Assembly: GCF_000377205.1 (NCBI RefSeq)
Contig: NZ_KB897905.1
Location: 244,586-308,585 of the forward strand
Direction: 5' to 3'
Length of the DNA: 64,000 bases
Source: Thioalkalivibrio sp. ALJ3
GTDB taxonomy: Bacteria; Pseudomonadota; Gammaproteobacteria; Ectothiorhodospirales; Ectothiorhodospiraceae
Position numbers and translations under genes: made by a program. The notes beneath the pieces are model-generated. The model was not told the DNA's origin. It did not search any database and saw nothing but the letters and a program-made list of their open reading frames with translations. Shown piece by piece: positions 19,012 through 29,664 of the stretch (positions within the stretch are counted from its first letter, which is position 1; each line of letters opens with the position of its first letter).

Positions 19012-19470
19012 ATGAAGGTACGTTTCTTCGAACTGGCGGTCGGCGTGTTTGTGCTGCTGGGTGTGGCGGCCCTGTTCTACCTGGCGGTCCAGGTGAGCAA
19101 CGTGACCGACTACCACGACCGGGACACCTACACGGTGACGGCCTACTTCGACAACATTGGCGGGCTCAAGACGCGCGCGCCGGTCACAGTGTCGGGTGTG
19201 CGCATCGGGCGCGTCTCCGAGATTCGCTATGATCCGGAACAGTTCCGCGCCGAGGTCAAACTGGCGATCCGCTCCGAGCATGACTACCTGCCTATGGACA
19301 CGCAGGCCGCGATCCATACGGCGGGGCTCCTGGGCGAGCAGTACATCGCCCTGGAGCCCGGTGGCGACTATGACACCCTGCAGGATGGTGACGAGGTGAT
19401 GTTCACCCAATCCGCGCTGGTCCTGGAGAACCTGATTGGTCGTTTCTTGACCAATATGGGTAGCGACTGA
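19012..19470 (+). CDS. mlaD: Mla substrate-binding MCE protein MlaD
   Basis: 152 residues: one N-terminal membrane helix (~8-28, ELAVGVFVLLGVAALFYLAV) and a single periplasmic MCE domain (TVTAYFDNIGGLKTRAPVTV, GLLGEQYIALEPGG). MlaD hexamers hold phospholipid between MlaE and the shuttle MlaC. ATG 19012 follows AGGTGG; a GTG at 19003 would add three residues. E. coli MlaD has a longer C-terminal tail; here it ends at IGRFLTNMGSD. Confidence 0.93.
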   Translation: MKVRFFELAVGVFVLLGVAALFYLAVQVSNVTDYHDRDTYTVTAYFDNIGGLKTRAPVTVSGVRIGRVSEIRYDPEQFRAEVKLAIRSEHDYLPMDTQAAIHTAGLLGEQYIALEPGGDYDTLQDGDEVMFTQSALVLENLIGRFLTNMGSD

Positions 19471-19492
19471 CACCCACACCGGGGACGACACG

Positions 19493-20153
19493 ATGAAGAC
19501 ATTGCGATTTCTGGCGCTGCCGGCGCCGCTCTGGCTGCTTCTGCTGCTGGCCCTCCCGGGCGCCGCGCAGGCGGACAACCCCACCGAGATCATCAAGCAG
19601 TCCATCGACGAGGTCTACGAGAAGCTCCGGGCGAACGAGGACCGCGCCCAGGAGGACCCGGATTTCGTGATCGGTGTGATCGAAGACAAAATCCTGCCCG
19701 GCGTGGATGTCGAAGGCATGTCCCGGCTGGTGCTGGCGCGGCACTGGCGCGACGCCTCCAGCGAACAGCGTAAGCGCTTTACCGAGGCCTTCAAGAACAC
19801 GCTTCTGCAGGCCTACGGGGTGCAGCTGGCCGATCATCTGGACAAGGAAATCCGCGTGATCGAGCGCCGTTCGCGCCAGGACGACCGCATGGCCGTGGTG
19901 GCCACCGAAATCGTGATGGGTTCCGGCCAGTCGAACCTCCAGGTCAACTATCGCCTGCGCCCGGTGAACGGGGAGTGGAAGGTCTTCGACGTCGAAGCCG
20001 AAGGGCTCAGCTTTGTCGGCAACTTCCGCAACCGCTTCAACGAAGAGATCAACCGCAACGGCCTCGACGCCCTGATCGAGCGTCTCGAGGACGGCGACCG
20101 CGACCTCGTCGATGACGCGATGGACGGCATTGCCGACGAGGTCAACAACGGTA

Positions 20154-20161
<8 letters not shown>
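19493..20161 (+). CDS. mlaC: Periplasmic phospholipid shuttle MlaC
   Basis: 222 residues with a signal peptide (~1-27, ending GAAQA before DNPTE). The mature part shows the Tgt2/MlaC features FVIGVIEDKILPGVDVEGMS, LARHWRDAS and VNYRLRPVNGEWKVFDVEAEG. MlaC ferries phospholipid between MlaA in the outer membrane (gene at 40.3 kb) and MlaFEDB. The C-terminal tail is longer and more acidic than usual. It overlaps mlaB by 8 bp. Confidence 0.93.
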
Positions 20162-21841
<1,680 letters not shown>

Positions 21842-21868
21842 CCCGACACAGACGGACCGACACCCGAC

Positions 21869-22519
21869 ATGATGGACCCCAACGCCCTGACCATCGCCCT
21901 TTCCAAGGGCCGCATCCTCAAGGACACCCTGCCGCTGCTCGCCAGCGCCGGGATCGAGCTCCTGGAAGACCCGGACAAGACGCGCAAGTTGATCCTCGAC
22001 ACCAACCGCGAGGACGTGAAGATCGTGGTGGTGCGGGCAACCGACGTCCCCACCTACGTGCAGCATGGCGCGGCAGCAATCGGTGTCGCCGGCAAGGACG
22101 TGCTGATAGAGCACGGCGCGGCAGGACTCTACGAACCGCTGGACCTGCGCATCGCCGCATGCCGGCTGATGCTGGCCGGACGCCCGGGGCAGCAGCCGGA
22201 CCCGCAGCAGCGCCTGCGCATCGCCACGAAGTTCGTGAACATCACCCAGAACTACTTCGCCGAGCAGGGCCGCCAGGTGGAGATCATCAAGCTCTACGGC
22301 TCGATGGAACTGGCGCCGCTGGTCAACCTGGCCGACTACATCGTGGACCTGGTCGACACCGGCAACACCCTGAAGGCCAATGGCCTGGAACCACTGGAAC
22401 TGATTACCCCCATCAGTTCCCGGTTGATCGTGAACCAGGCAGCCATGAAGATGCGACATAGAACCATTCAAAATCTCATCGAGGGCCTGCGCGAGGCCGT
22501 CACGCCCGCGACGACGTAA
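21869..22519 (+). CDS. hisG: ATP phosphoribosyltransferase, short form
   Basis: HisG condenses ATP and PRPP, the first step of histidine synthesis. At 216 residues this is the short form (HisGs) lacking the C-terminal regulatory domain; [39 protein letters not shown] and the PRPP loop [14 protein letters not shown] are present. Short HisG needs the regulatory partner HisZ, which is not in this window. Either of two ATGs at 21869/21872 may start it. A DAHP synthase gene intervenes before hisD. Confidence 0.95.
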   Translation: MMDPNALTIALSKGRILKDTLPLLASAGIELLEDPDKTRKLILDTNREDVKIVVVRATDVPTYVQHGAAAIGVAGKDVLIEHGAAGLYEPLDLRIAACRLMLAGRPGQQPDPQQRLRIATKFVNITQNYFAEQGRQVEIIKLYGSMELAPLVNLADYIVDLVDTGNTLKANGLEPLELITPISSRLIVNQAAMKMRHRTIQNLIEGLREAVTPATT

Positions 22520-22529
22520 CGAGAGCATC

Positions 22530-23597
22530 ATGACCGCCGATACCGACGACCTGAGAATCCGCGATATCCAGGAGGTGTCCGCCCCGGACACCCTGCGCGA
22601 GGAACTGCCCATCACGGACGCGGCCTCCGAGACCGTATTCGAGGCACGCCAGGCCTGCCATCGCATCCTGCATAGCGAGGACGACCGCATGCAGATCATC
22701 GTGGGCCCCTGCTCGATCCACGATGTCGACGCAGCGCTGGATTACGCGGATCACCTGAAATCTCTGCGCGAGGAGCTGTCCGATGCTCTGCACATTGTGA
22801 TGCGCGTGTATTTCGAGAAACCGCGCACCACGGTCGGCTGGAAAGGGTTGATCAACGATCCCGACCTCGACGGCAGCTTCCACATCAACAAGGGCCTGCG
22901 CGTCGCACGCGGGCTGCTGCGTGATCTGGCGATCAAGGGCATGCCGGCCGCCACCGAATACCTTGACCTGATCAGCCCGCAGTACATCGCGGACCTGGTC
23001 GCCTGGGGGGCCATCGGCGCACGCACCACCGAGAGCCAGGTGCACCGCGAACTGGCCTCGGGCCTGTCGTGCCCGGTGGGCTTCAAGAACTCCACCGATG
23101 GCAGTTTGCGCGTGGCGATCGACGCGATCCGTTCCGCGTCGCGCCCGCACCACTTCCTGTCGGTGACCAAGGCCGGGCGCTCGGCAATCTTCTCCACCTC
23201 CGGCAACGACGACTGCCACATCATCCTGCGCGGCGGCAAGCAGCCGAACTACGATGCCGAGAGCATCGAACAGGCCTGCAAGGAGCTGCGCATGGCCGAG
23301 CTCCCGGAGCTGGTGATGGTCGACTGCAGTCATGCCAACAGCCGCAAGGATCCAAAGCGCCAGGTGGACGTGGCCCGCTCGCTGGCCGAGCAGGTCAGCG
23401 GCGGCGATCGCCGGATCATGGGCGCGATGCTGGAAAGCCACCTGGTCGGAGGCCGACAGGACATCCAGCCCGGCAAGCCGCTGACCTACGGGCAGAGCAT
23501 CACGGATGCCTGCATGGGGTGGGACGAGACCGAAACCAGCCTGCGCCTGCTGGCGGACGCCGTGCGCGCGCGCCGGAAAGTCGCCGTACCGGCCTAG
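22530..23597 (+). CDS. 3-deoxy-7-phosphoheptulonate synthase (DAHP synthase, type I)
   Basis: 355 residues; catalyses PEP plus erythrose-4-phosphate to DAHP, the entry to aromatic amino-acid synthesis. Signatures: [18 protein letters not shown] (with the metal-binding Cys), [38 protein letters not shown], the [12 protein letters not shown] segment and MVDCSHANS. It is of the AroF/AroG/AroH type; which feedback specificity it has cannot be stated. It starts 10 bp after hisG and ends 23 bp before hisD, so it is cotranscribed with histidine genes, which is unusual. Confidence 0.93.
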   Translation: MTADTDDLRIRDIQEVSAPDTLREELPITDAASETVFEARQACHRILHSEDDRMQIIVGPCSIHDVDAALDYADHLKSLREELSDALHIVMRVYFEKPRTTVGWKGLINDPDLDGSFHINKGLRVARGLLRDLAIKGMPAATEYLDLISPQYIADLVAWGAIGARTTESQVHRELASGLSCPVGFKNSTDGSLRVAIDAIRSASRPHHFLSVTKAGRSAIFSTSGNDDCHIILRGGKQPNYDAESIEQACKELRMAELPELVMVDCSHANSRKDPKRQVDVARSLAEQVSGGDRRIMGAMLESHLVGGRQDIQPGKPLTYGQSITDACMGWDETETSLRLLADAVRARRKVAVPA

Positions 23598-23620
23598 GGA
23601 AACACGAGAGGAAGCCAACC

Positions 23621-24925
23621 ATGCCCTCCATTGCCCGACTCGATACCCAGCAGCCCGACTTCGATCAGGCCCTGGAGCACCTGCTGTCCTGGGAGTCCGT
23701 TGCCGACACCGGCGTACGCGATGCGGTGGACGAGATCCTCGCCGCAGTGCGCACGGAGGGCGACGCCGCCGTGCTCCGCTACACCGCCAAGTTCGATCGC
23801 CTCGATCGCAGCGCGGTTGCCGACCTGGAGATCCCGCGGGAGCGCCTGCAGGCCGCGCTGGAGTCCATTCCAGCGGAACAGCGCAAGGCGCTGGAGACCG
23901 CCGCCGCACGCATCCGCCAGTACGCCGAACACCAGAAGATGCAGGACTGGGACTTCACCGATGCCGACGGCACGCTGCTCGGCCAGCGCGTGACCGCGCT
24001 GGATTCCGTCGGCCTGTACGTCCCCGGCGGTAAGGCCGCCTACCCGTCCTCGGTGCTGATGAATGCGGTGCCGGCGAAGGTCGCGGGCGTGGAACTGCTG
24101 GTCATGGTTGTGCCCGCCCCGGGCGGCGAACTGAACGATCTGGTGCTGGCCGCCGCCGCGGTGGCGGGTGTCGATCGCGTCTACACCATCGGGGGCGCCC
24201 AGGCGGTGGCCGCGCTGGCCTACGGCACCCAGACCATCCCGGCGGTGGACAAGATCGTCGGCCCGGGCAATATCTTTGTGGCCGCGGCCAAGCGCGAGGT
24301 ATTTGGCACGGTCGGCATCGACATGATCGCCGGCCCCTCGGAGATCCTGGTGGTCTGCGACGGCGAGACCGACCCGGACTGGATCGCGGCCGATTTGTTC
24401 TCGCAGGCCGAGCACGACGAACAGGCCCAGTCCATCCTGCTGTCCTGGGACGAGGCCTTCCTCGACCGCGTGGCCGAAGCCATGGACCGCCTGCTGATCG
24501 AAATGCCGCGCGCCGAGATCATCCGCACCAGCCTCGACAAGCGCGGCGCGCTGGTGAAGGTACGCGACTCCGCCGAGGCCGTTGTCGTCGCCAATCGCAT
24601 CGCCCCGGAACACCTCGAGCTGTCGGTGGCCGACCCGCAGGCGATGCTGGACGCCGGGCTGCGCCACGCCGGCGCGATCTTTATGGGCCGCTACACCTCC
24701 GAGGCCCTGGGCGACTACTGCGCCGGGCCCAACCACGTGCTGCCGACCTCGCGCACCGCGCGCTTCTCCTCGCCGCTGGGGGTCTACGACTTCCAGAAAC
24801 GCTCGAGCATCATCCACTGCTCGGCCGAGGGGGCGGCGAAGCTCGGCAAGACCGCCGCTGCCCTCGCGCACGGCGAGGGGCTGACCGCCCACGCCCGCTC
24901 CGCCGAACTGCGCGGCGGGCAATGA
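23621..24925 (+). CDS. hisD: Histidinol dehydrogenase
   Basis: HisD oxidises L-histidinol to histidine in two NAD-dependent, zinc-dependent steps. The 434-residue protein shows [53 protein letters not shown], zinc-binding [11 protein letters not shown] and catalytic RIAPEHLEL, then [13 protein letters not shown] 23621 follows GAGAGGA. The open frame runs further upstream through the DAHP synthase gene and is not coding there. Its stop overlaps hisC as ATGA. Confidence 0.96.
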   Translation: MPSIARLDTQQPDFDQALEHLLSWESVADTGVRDAVDEILAAVRTEGDAAVLRYTAKFDRLDRSAVADLEIPRERLQAALESIPAEQRKALETAAARIRQYAEHQKMQDWDFTDADGTLLGQRVTALDSVGLYVPGGKAAYPSSVLMNAVPAKVAGVELLVMVVPAPGGELNDLVLAAAAVAGVDRVYTIGGAQAVAALAYGTQTIPAVDKIVGPGNIFVAAAKREVFGTVGIDMIAGPSEILVVCDGETDPDWIAADLFSQAEHDEQAQSILLSWDEAFLDRVAEAMDRLLIEMPRAEIIRTSLDKRGALVKVRDSAEAVVVANRIAPEHLELSVADPQAMLDAGLRHAGAIFMGRYTSEALGDYCAGPNHVLPTSRTARFSSPLGVYDFQKRSSIIHCSAEGAAKLGKTAAALAHGEGLTAHARSAELRGGQ

Positions 24926-26019
24926 GCCTGCCGCACGAAAGCCGCAGCCCGGATGCCCTGATGCGTCCGGAGGTCCTGGCGCAGCCGGCCTATCAGGTGG
25001 CCGATGCGACCGGCCTGATCAAGCTGGACGCAATGGAAAACCCGCACCCCTGGCCCGGCGCGCTGGAAGACGCCTGGCTGGAGGCCCTGCGTGACCCGCA
25101 ACTGAATCGCTACCCGGATGCTCAGGCCCGCGACCTGGCCGAGCAGGTGCGCGCCGCCCATGGCGTGCCCGAGGCGGCCGGGTTGATATTCGGCAACGGC
25201 TCCGACGAACTGATTCAGATCCTGATCATGGCGGTCGCCGCCTCCGGCCGCCCGATCCTGGCGCCAGAGCCGACCTTCGTAATGTACGGTGTCCTGGCCC
25301 GCGCAATGGGCGTGCCCTTCATCGGCGTCCCGCTGAACAACGATTTCACCCTGGACCTCGACGCGATGCATGCCGCCCTGGCCGAGCACGTGCCGGCGGT
25401 CGTCTTCCTGGCCTACCCGAACAATCCGACCGGAACACTGGACGACCCGGTCGCCGTGCAGGCGATCATCGAGGCCAACCCCGGCGTCACGGTGGTCGAC
25501 GAGGCCTATGCCCCGTTCGCCTCCCACAGCTTCCTGCCGGAGGTCGGCCAATACGACGGGCTGATGGTGATGCGTACGGTCTCGAAGCTGGGGCTGGCCG
25601 GTGCTCGCCTGGGCTATCTGGCCGCCTCCGCGGGCTGGATCGATGCCCTCGACCGGCTGCGCCTGCCCTACAACATCAATACCCTGACCCAGCGCTCGGT
25701 CGCCTTCGCCCTGGATCACCGTGAGGCCCTGGATGAGCAGGCGCACGGCATCATCGAAGAGCGCGGCCGGCTGTCCGACGCGCTTGCGGCGATCGACGGC
25801 GTCGACCACGTGTTCCCGAGTCAGGCGAACTTCATCCTCTTTCGGGTGCGCGAGGGGCAGGGGCATGCGAGCTTCGCGGCCCTGCGCGACGCCGGCATCC
25901 TCGTCAAGGATGTTGGCCGCGCGCACCCGCTACTGGCTGACTGCCTGCGCGTCACCGTCGGCCGCCCCGACGAGAACGACGCGTTTCTTGCGGCCCTGCG
26001 CAACGCCCTCGCCGGCTGA
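24922..26019 (+). CDS. hisC: Histidinol-phosphate aminotransferase
   Basis: PLP enzyme making histidinol phosphate from imidazole-acetol phosphate. 365 residues; [43 protein letters not shown] and the PLP-lysine segment [14 protein letters not shown] are in the expected order. The start overlaps the hisD stop. It is the last gene of the murA–hisG–(DAHP synthase)–hisD–hisC group and is followed at 12 bp by the 134-bp palindromic element at 26032-26165. Confidence 0.95.
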   Translation: MSLPHESRSPDALMRPEVLAQPAYQVADATGLIKLDAMENPHPWPGALEDAWLEALRDPQLNRYPDAQARDLAEQVRAAHGVPEAAGLIFGNGSDELIQILIMAVAASGRPILAPEPTFVMYGVLARAMGVPFIGVPLNNDFTLDLDAMHAALAEHVPAVVFLAYPNNPTGTLDDPVAVQAIIEANPGVTVVDEAYAPFASHSFLPEVGQYDGLMVMRTVSKLGLAGARLGYLAASAGWIDALDRLRLPYNINTLTQRSVAFALDHREALDEQAHGIIEERGRLSDALAAIDGVDHVFPSQANFILFRVREGQGHASFAALRDAGILVKDVGRAHPLLADCLRVTVGRPDENDAFLAALRNALAG

Positions 26020-26031
26020 ACCCTGATTTCT

Positions 26032-26165
26032 GAGGCTGGGCCTGGTTCGCCATCCGGTGTTTACGGTGCTTTCGTCCGGCCGCCTACCTGCGCTGGCGAG
26101 ACAGCGCTTGGCAGTATGTGGACCGAAGGCACGTGAACACCGGATGGCGAACCAGGCCCAGCCTC
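26032..26165. repeat. 134-bp palindromic element between hisC and HPr gene
   Basis: Arms 26032-26077 and 26120-26165 are inverted copies; the outer 30 bp (GAGGCTGGGCCTGG... and its complement) match perfectly. The left half matches the left end of the 13744-14534 element up to CCTGCGCTG and the right half matches that element's right end from ACAGCGCTTGGCAG, so this looks like the same element with ~650 bp of interior removed. Lying between convergent genes, it could also act as a bidirectional terminator. Confidence 0.75.
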
Positions 26166-26193
26166 GAGAAGGCATGGAGGCAGAAGGGGAGGG

Positions 26194-26463
26194 TTAGGCG
26201 TCCTCGCCGAAGCGGTTGGCGACGAGTTCGGTGAGGGCGTCGAGGGCCTCTTCGGCGTCATCGCCGTCAGTGGTGATGGTGACCTCGGAGCCCTGCGCCG
26301 CCGCCAGCATCATCACCCCCATGATGCTCTTGCCGTTCACTTCCTGGGAATTCCGGGATACGGTCACATCGGACGCGTACTGGCTGGCCAGGCTCACAAA
26401 CTTGGCCGCCGCACGCGCATGCATCCCCAGGCGATTAACGATGGGGACTGCGCGCTGCGGCAT
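26194..26463 (-). CDS. HPr-family phosphocarrier protein
   Basis: 89 residues. His15 in NRLGMHARAAAKFV is the site phosphorylated by enzyme I (here PtsP) and Ser46 in NGKSIMGVMMLAA is the site for HPr kinase, which is encoded at 27.8 kb. So this is an HPr/NPr hybrid in a regulatory, not sugar-importing, PTS. ATG 26463 follows CAGGAGTG; the start lies inside the end of the intact EIIA-Man frame, suggesting translational coupling. It is the final gene of the long kdsD–lpt–rpoN–pts series. Confidence 0.92.
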   Translation of the reverse strand: MPQRAVPIVNRLGMHARAAAKFVSLASQYASDVTVSRNSQEVNGKSIMGVMMLAAAQGSEVTITTDGDDAEEALDALTELVANRFGEDA

Positions 26464-26861
26464 CCGAACACTCCTGGTCACAAAGAAGGATGCCATCGTG
26501 CCCGCCCGACAGGGCCTTGTTGACCAGCTCCGTCAGCGGCAGATGGCGGTAGTTCAGCACACGGATCAGCATCGGCAGGTTGATCCCGGCAATGACGCGG
26601 GCATTCGCCCCCCGCGCCACGCGCGCTGGCCACATTGGAGGGGGTAGAACCGAACATGTCGGTCAGGATCAGCACGCCGGAACCGGAATCCAGCTCGCCC
26701 AGACGCGCCCTCGCGCGGGCCAGCACCTCGTCGGGGTCGTCATTCTGCGACATCGCCATGGACTCGCAATCCTCTGGCAGGTCGCCCAGCATGCTGCGGG
26801 CCGTCTGCAGCAGGGTGTCGCCGAGGTTTTGATGCGTGATCAGGATCAGACCAACGCCCAT
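26435..26861 (-). pseudogene. PTS EIIA-Man-type protein, frameshifted
   Basis: The N-terminal half (from ATG 26861) reads MGVGLILITHQNLGDTLLQT with the phosphorylatable His10 and continues to LTDMFGSTPSNVA; then the frame is lost and closes at 26478. The C-terminal half continues in the next frame: ANARVIAGINLPMLIRVLNY, LTELVNKALSGGHDGILL, ending at 26435. Removing one base from the six-G run (plus-strand C 26608-26613) joins the halves exactly. EIIA-Man would accept phosphate from HPr. Either the gene is broken, the base is a sequencing error, or a +1 shift makes some full product. It lies between rapZ and the HPr gene. Confidence 0.85.
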
Positions 26862-26865
26862 GGAC

Positions 26866-27750
26866 TCACTCCGATTCGAGGGGCAGGGATAGCTCGCGGT
26901 GACGGGTGCTAACAGTAACATGTTCGCGCCCCCGCCACGCAGCCGCCAGCCGCTCCACGAGATAGACCGAACGGTGGCGCCCGCCGGTGCACCCGATCGA
27001 TACGGTCACATAGCTGCGGTGATCCTGCCGGATACGCGGCACCCACTGTTCCAGAAAGCCCTGTATCCCGTCATACATCTCCTCGACCTCGCCATGACGC
27101 GCAAGAAACTCGCAAACGGCGGCGTCGCGCCCGGTCAGTGGGGCCAGGTCGCGTTCGTAGTGCGGGTTGGGCAGGCAGCGGACGTCGAACACGAAGTCGG
27201 AGTCCAGCGGCGCCCCGTGCTTGAACCCGAATGACTGAAAGAGCAGGGACAGACGCTCTTCGCCCAGCAACCCAACGCGGTCGCGCAGGGTGCGTGCGAG
27301 ATCATGCATCGACAACCGGGAGGTGTCCACGGTCAGATCGGCCTCGGCCGCGACATGCCCGAGCCAGTCGCGTTCACGCTCGATAGCGTCGACCAGCGGG
27401 ACGCCGTCGCGCGCCAGCGGATGCCGGCGCCGCGTCAAGTGGTAACGCCGCAGCAGGACCTCGCTGGAGGCCTGCAGGAACATCACCTCGACCTGCAGCC
27501 CCTTGCCTCGAAGCTCGCGCAGCAGGTCGGCAAAACCCTCCAGCGCAGTCAGCCCGCTACGGACATCCACCCCGACCGCCAGATGACGGTCTTCGTCGGC
27601 ATCGTAGTCGCCGCTGCGGACCTGATCGATGAGCCCGGGAAGCAGCGGCAACGGCAGGTTGTCGACGCAAAAATATCCGGCGTCCTCCAGCGTGTGCAGG
27701 GCGACCGTCTTGCCGGAGCCCGAAAGGCCACTAACCAGCAGAAGTCGCAC
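26866..27750 (-). CDS. rapZ: RNase adapter protein RapZ
   Basis: 294 residues with Walker A GLSGSGKT at 8-15 (MRLLLVSGLSGSGKTVALH), Walker-B-like DVRSGLTALE, FDVRCLPNPHY and the C-terminal GCTGGRHRSVYLVERLA motif. In enterobacteria RapZ binds the small RNA GlmZ and guides RNase E to it, controlling glucosamine-6-phosphate synthase; in bacteria without those RNAs the role is unclear. It begins one base after hprK (stop 27751) and is followed at 4 bp by the EIIA-Man gene. Confidence 0.94.
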   Translation of the reverse strand: MRLLLVSGLSGSGKTVALHTLEDAGYFCVDNLPLPLLPGLIDQVRSGDYDADEDRHLAVGVDVRSGLTALEGFADLLRELRGKGLQVEVMFLQASSEVLLRRYHLTRRRHPLARDGVPLVDAIERERDWLGHVAAEADLTVDTSRLSMHDLARTLRDRVGLLGEERLSLLFQSFGFKHGAPLDSDFVFDVRCLPNPHYERDLAPLTGRDAAVCEFLARHGEVEEMYDGIQGFLEQWVPRIRQDHRSYVTVSIGCTGGRHRSVYLVERLAAAWRGREHVTVSTRHRELSLPLESE

Positions 27751-28782
27751 TCAGCCCTCCGGATCCGGGTTGGGAACGGTGGTCGCCGGGATCGCACGGT
27801 GGTAAGGCGGCTCCTCGGGCTCGCCGCTCATCTGCCGGCGCTGACGTGCGCGCAGGTCGTCACCGGCGACATAGCCCTGCATGTGCAGCATGTGGCTGCG
27901 CACCGCCGCCTCGATCATGACCGCGATGTTGCGCCCCGGAGCGACCGGCAGGCTGATCAGCGGGATGCGCAGCCCGAGGATATCGATCTCCCCACGGCGC
28001 CCGTTCAGGCGATCGTCCGGCACCGGCGAAGGCTCGCTGTGGTCGCGCAGGTCAATGATCAGCCGCAGATACTTGCCACCCTTGATTGCCGAATCCCCGT
28101 ACATGGCGCGGACGTTCAGCACCCCCAGCCCGCGGACCTCGAGCAGGTCCTGCAGCAGGGCCGGGCAATGTCCGCGCACGATATCCGGGGCGATGCGGGC
28201 GAACTCCGGCGCATCGTCGGCAATCAACCGGTGCCCGCGCGAGATGAGCTCCAGCGCCACCTCGCTCTTGCCCACGCTGGAGGCCCCGCTGATCAGCACG
28301 CCGATTCCGAGGATCTCCATGAACACGCCATGGCGCACCTCGAAATGGGCCAGCCGCTGCTGCAGGAAGTAGCGCAGCAGCGAGATGATCTCGTGGCTGC
28401 TGGTGGAGGAGCACAGGATCAGTGGCAGCTGCTCCTCGGGGACGTCCGGCATCTCCGAGAACGGGCAGGTGTCCTCGGCAAAGATCACCGCGGTCGTGCC
28501 GGTGCGGGCCATCTCCAGGATCAGCTGCTCGCGCTGCTCATCGCTCAGCCGCGCGATATAGCGCGCCTCGAAATCGCCGATCACCTGAATGCGATTTGGC
28601 CGGATCAGGTTGAGGTGCCCGGCCAGGGGCAGGTCGTCTCCGTCCCCGCCTACCAGATTGCGGTCGGGTGCGACCTGCTCGCCATGGACGTAGCGCAGGT
28701 CCAGGCGGTTGCCCATCGCCTGGATCAGGGCCTCGACGGTGATGTCGCGTGCGATGCCACCCTCCCCCAGTGCCTCGTTCAT
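27751..28782 (-). CDS. hprK: HPr kinase/phosphorylase
   Basis: Bifunctional enzyme that phosphorylates HPr on serine and removes it again. 343 residues: an N-terminal MurF-like domain (~11-140) and the kinase domain with Walker A GASSVGKS at 166-173, then IADDAPEF and VRGLGVLNVRAMYG, which contains the HprK signature. The C-terminal ~30 residues are an unconserved tail. HprK occurs in Xanthomonas, Neisseria and other proteobacteria with incomplete PTS but not in E. coli. Its substrate, HPr with Ser46, is encoded three genes downstream. Confidence 0.94.
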   Translation of the reverse strand: MNEALGEGGIARDITVEALIQAMGNRLDLRYVHGEQVAPDRNLVGGDGDDLPLAGHLNLIRPNRIQVIGDFEARYIARLSDEQREQLILEMARTGTTAVIFAEDTCPFSEMPDVPEEQLPLILCSSTSSHEIISLLRYFLQQRLAHFEVRHGVFMEILGIGVLISGASSVGKSEVALELISRGHRLIADDAPEFARIAPDIVRGHCPALLQDLLEVRGLGVLNVRAMYGDSAIKGGKYLRLIIDLRDHSEPSPVPDDRLNGRRGEIDILGLRIPLISLPVAPGRNIAVMIEAAVRSHMLHMQGYVAGDDLRARQRRQMSGEPEEPPYHRAIPATTVPNPDPEG

Positions 28783-28848
28783 CCACGCATCTCCGGAAGA
28801 GTCAGCGTTGAGTGTCGGAACATGGTGAACACTGCTGGGGCCCCATGA

Positions 28849-29319
28849 TCAGGCGTCGCCGAAGGCCCTGGTCAGTGCACGCTCCAGGGCGTCCGCGTCA
28901 CCGGCACGACGCAGCGAGGCGATATTGTCGGGCTGAGAAAGGCCACGAGCCAGCTGCGCCAGGAGATCCAGGTGTTCACTGGTAGCCGCCTCGGGGACCA
29001 GCAGCGCGATCAGGATATCCACCGGCTCGTGATCCATGGCGTCGAAGTCGACGCCCTGGTCCAGCCGCAGGACCGCGACCCGGGGGGCGTCGATCTCGGC
29101 CAGGCGCCCGTGCGGGATGGCCACACCATGACCGAGACCGGTGGAGCCAAGCTTCTCGCGGGCAGAGAGGGCCTCGAAGATGGCCCCGCTGGCCGGACCG
29201 GCGGACTCCTCGCCGCCGACGGCCAGCAATTCGGCCAGGGTCTCGAGCGACCGCTTCTGGCTGGAACACTCGGGTTCCAGTCGAATACGGTCGCGGGTGA
29301 TCAGCTCGGCAATGGTCAT
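28849..29319 (-). CDS. ptsN: PTS nitrogen-regulatory protein EIIA-Ntr
   Basis: 156 residues of EIIA-Fru fold; His70 in GLGHGVAIPHGRLAEID is the phosphorylation site. In E. coli PtsN controls potassium uptake and other systems through its phosphorylation state. ATG 29319 (MTIAELITRDRI) lies 4 bp after the hpf stop; the longer frame to 29355 would overlap hpf. hprK follows after 66 bp. Confidence 0.94.
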   Translation of the reverse strand: MTIAELITRDRIRLEPECSSQKRSLETLAELLAVGGEESAGPASGAIFEALSAREKLGSTGLGHGVAIPHGRLAEIDAPRVAVLRLDQGVDFDAMDHEPVDILIALLVPEAATSEHLDLLAQLARGLSQPDNIASLRRAGDADALERALTRAFGDA

Positions 29320-29323
29320 TGCG

Positions 29324-29662
29324 TTACAGGGCCTGTTCGCGGTTGCGCTGGGCACCCTCGGCGCGGTGATGGTCCTTGACCTTTTCCTTGTGCTTGATGA
29401 GCTGGCGATCCACCTTGTCGATCAGGCCATCGATCGCCGCATACATGTCCTCGTGACTGGCTTCTGCGTGGATGTGATTACCGCTGACCTGGAGATTGGC
29501 CTCTGCCTTGTTGTTCAGGTTCTGATTTTTCTCGTGGGTCAGCACCACATGCACGTCGATCACCTTGTCGAAGTGGCGCTCCAGCTTCGCGAACTTTTCG
29601 TTTACGTAGTCGCGCAGGGCGTCGGTGATATCGACGTGATGGCCGGTCAGGTTGATCTGCAT
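29324..29662 (-). CDS. hpf: Ribosome hibernation-promoting factor
   Basis: 112 residues, MQINLTGHHVDITDALRDYV to HHRAEGAQRNREQAL; the beta-alpha-beta S30AE fold is clear from KFAKLERHFDKVIDVHVVL, EANLQVSGNHIHAEA and HEDMYAAIDGLIDKVDRQL. The short form binds between the A and P sites of 100S ribosomes in stationary phase. It starts 2 bp after the rpoN stop, as in E. coli. Confidence 0.95.
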   Translation of the reverse strand: MQINLTGHHVDITDALRDYVNEKFAKLERHFDKVIDVHVVLTHEKNQNLNNKAEANLQVSGNHIHAEASHEDMYAAIDGLIDKVDRQLIKHKEKVKDHHRAEGAQRNREQAL

Positions 29663-29664
29663 GG

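Noticed and set aside
26600-26620. Programmed -1 frameshift at the G run of the EIIA-Man gene
   Set aside because: The sequence has the X XXY YYZ form, but joining the halves needs a +1 shift, so a -1 slip would not restore the protein.
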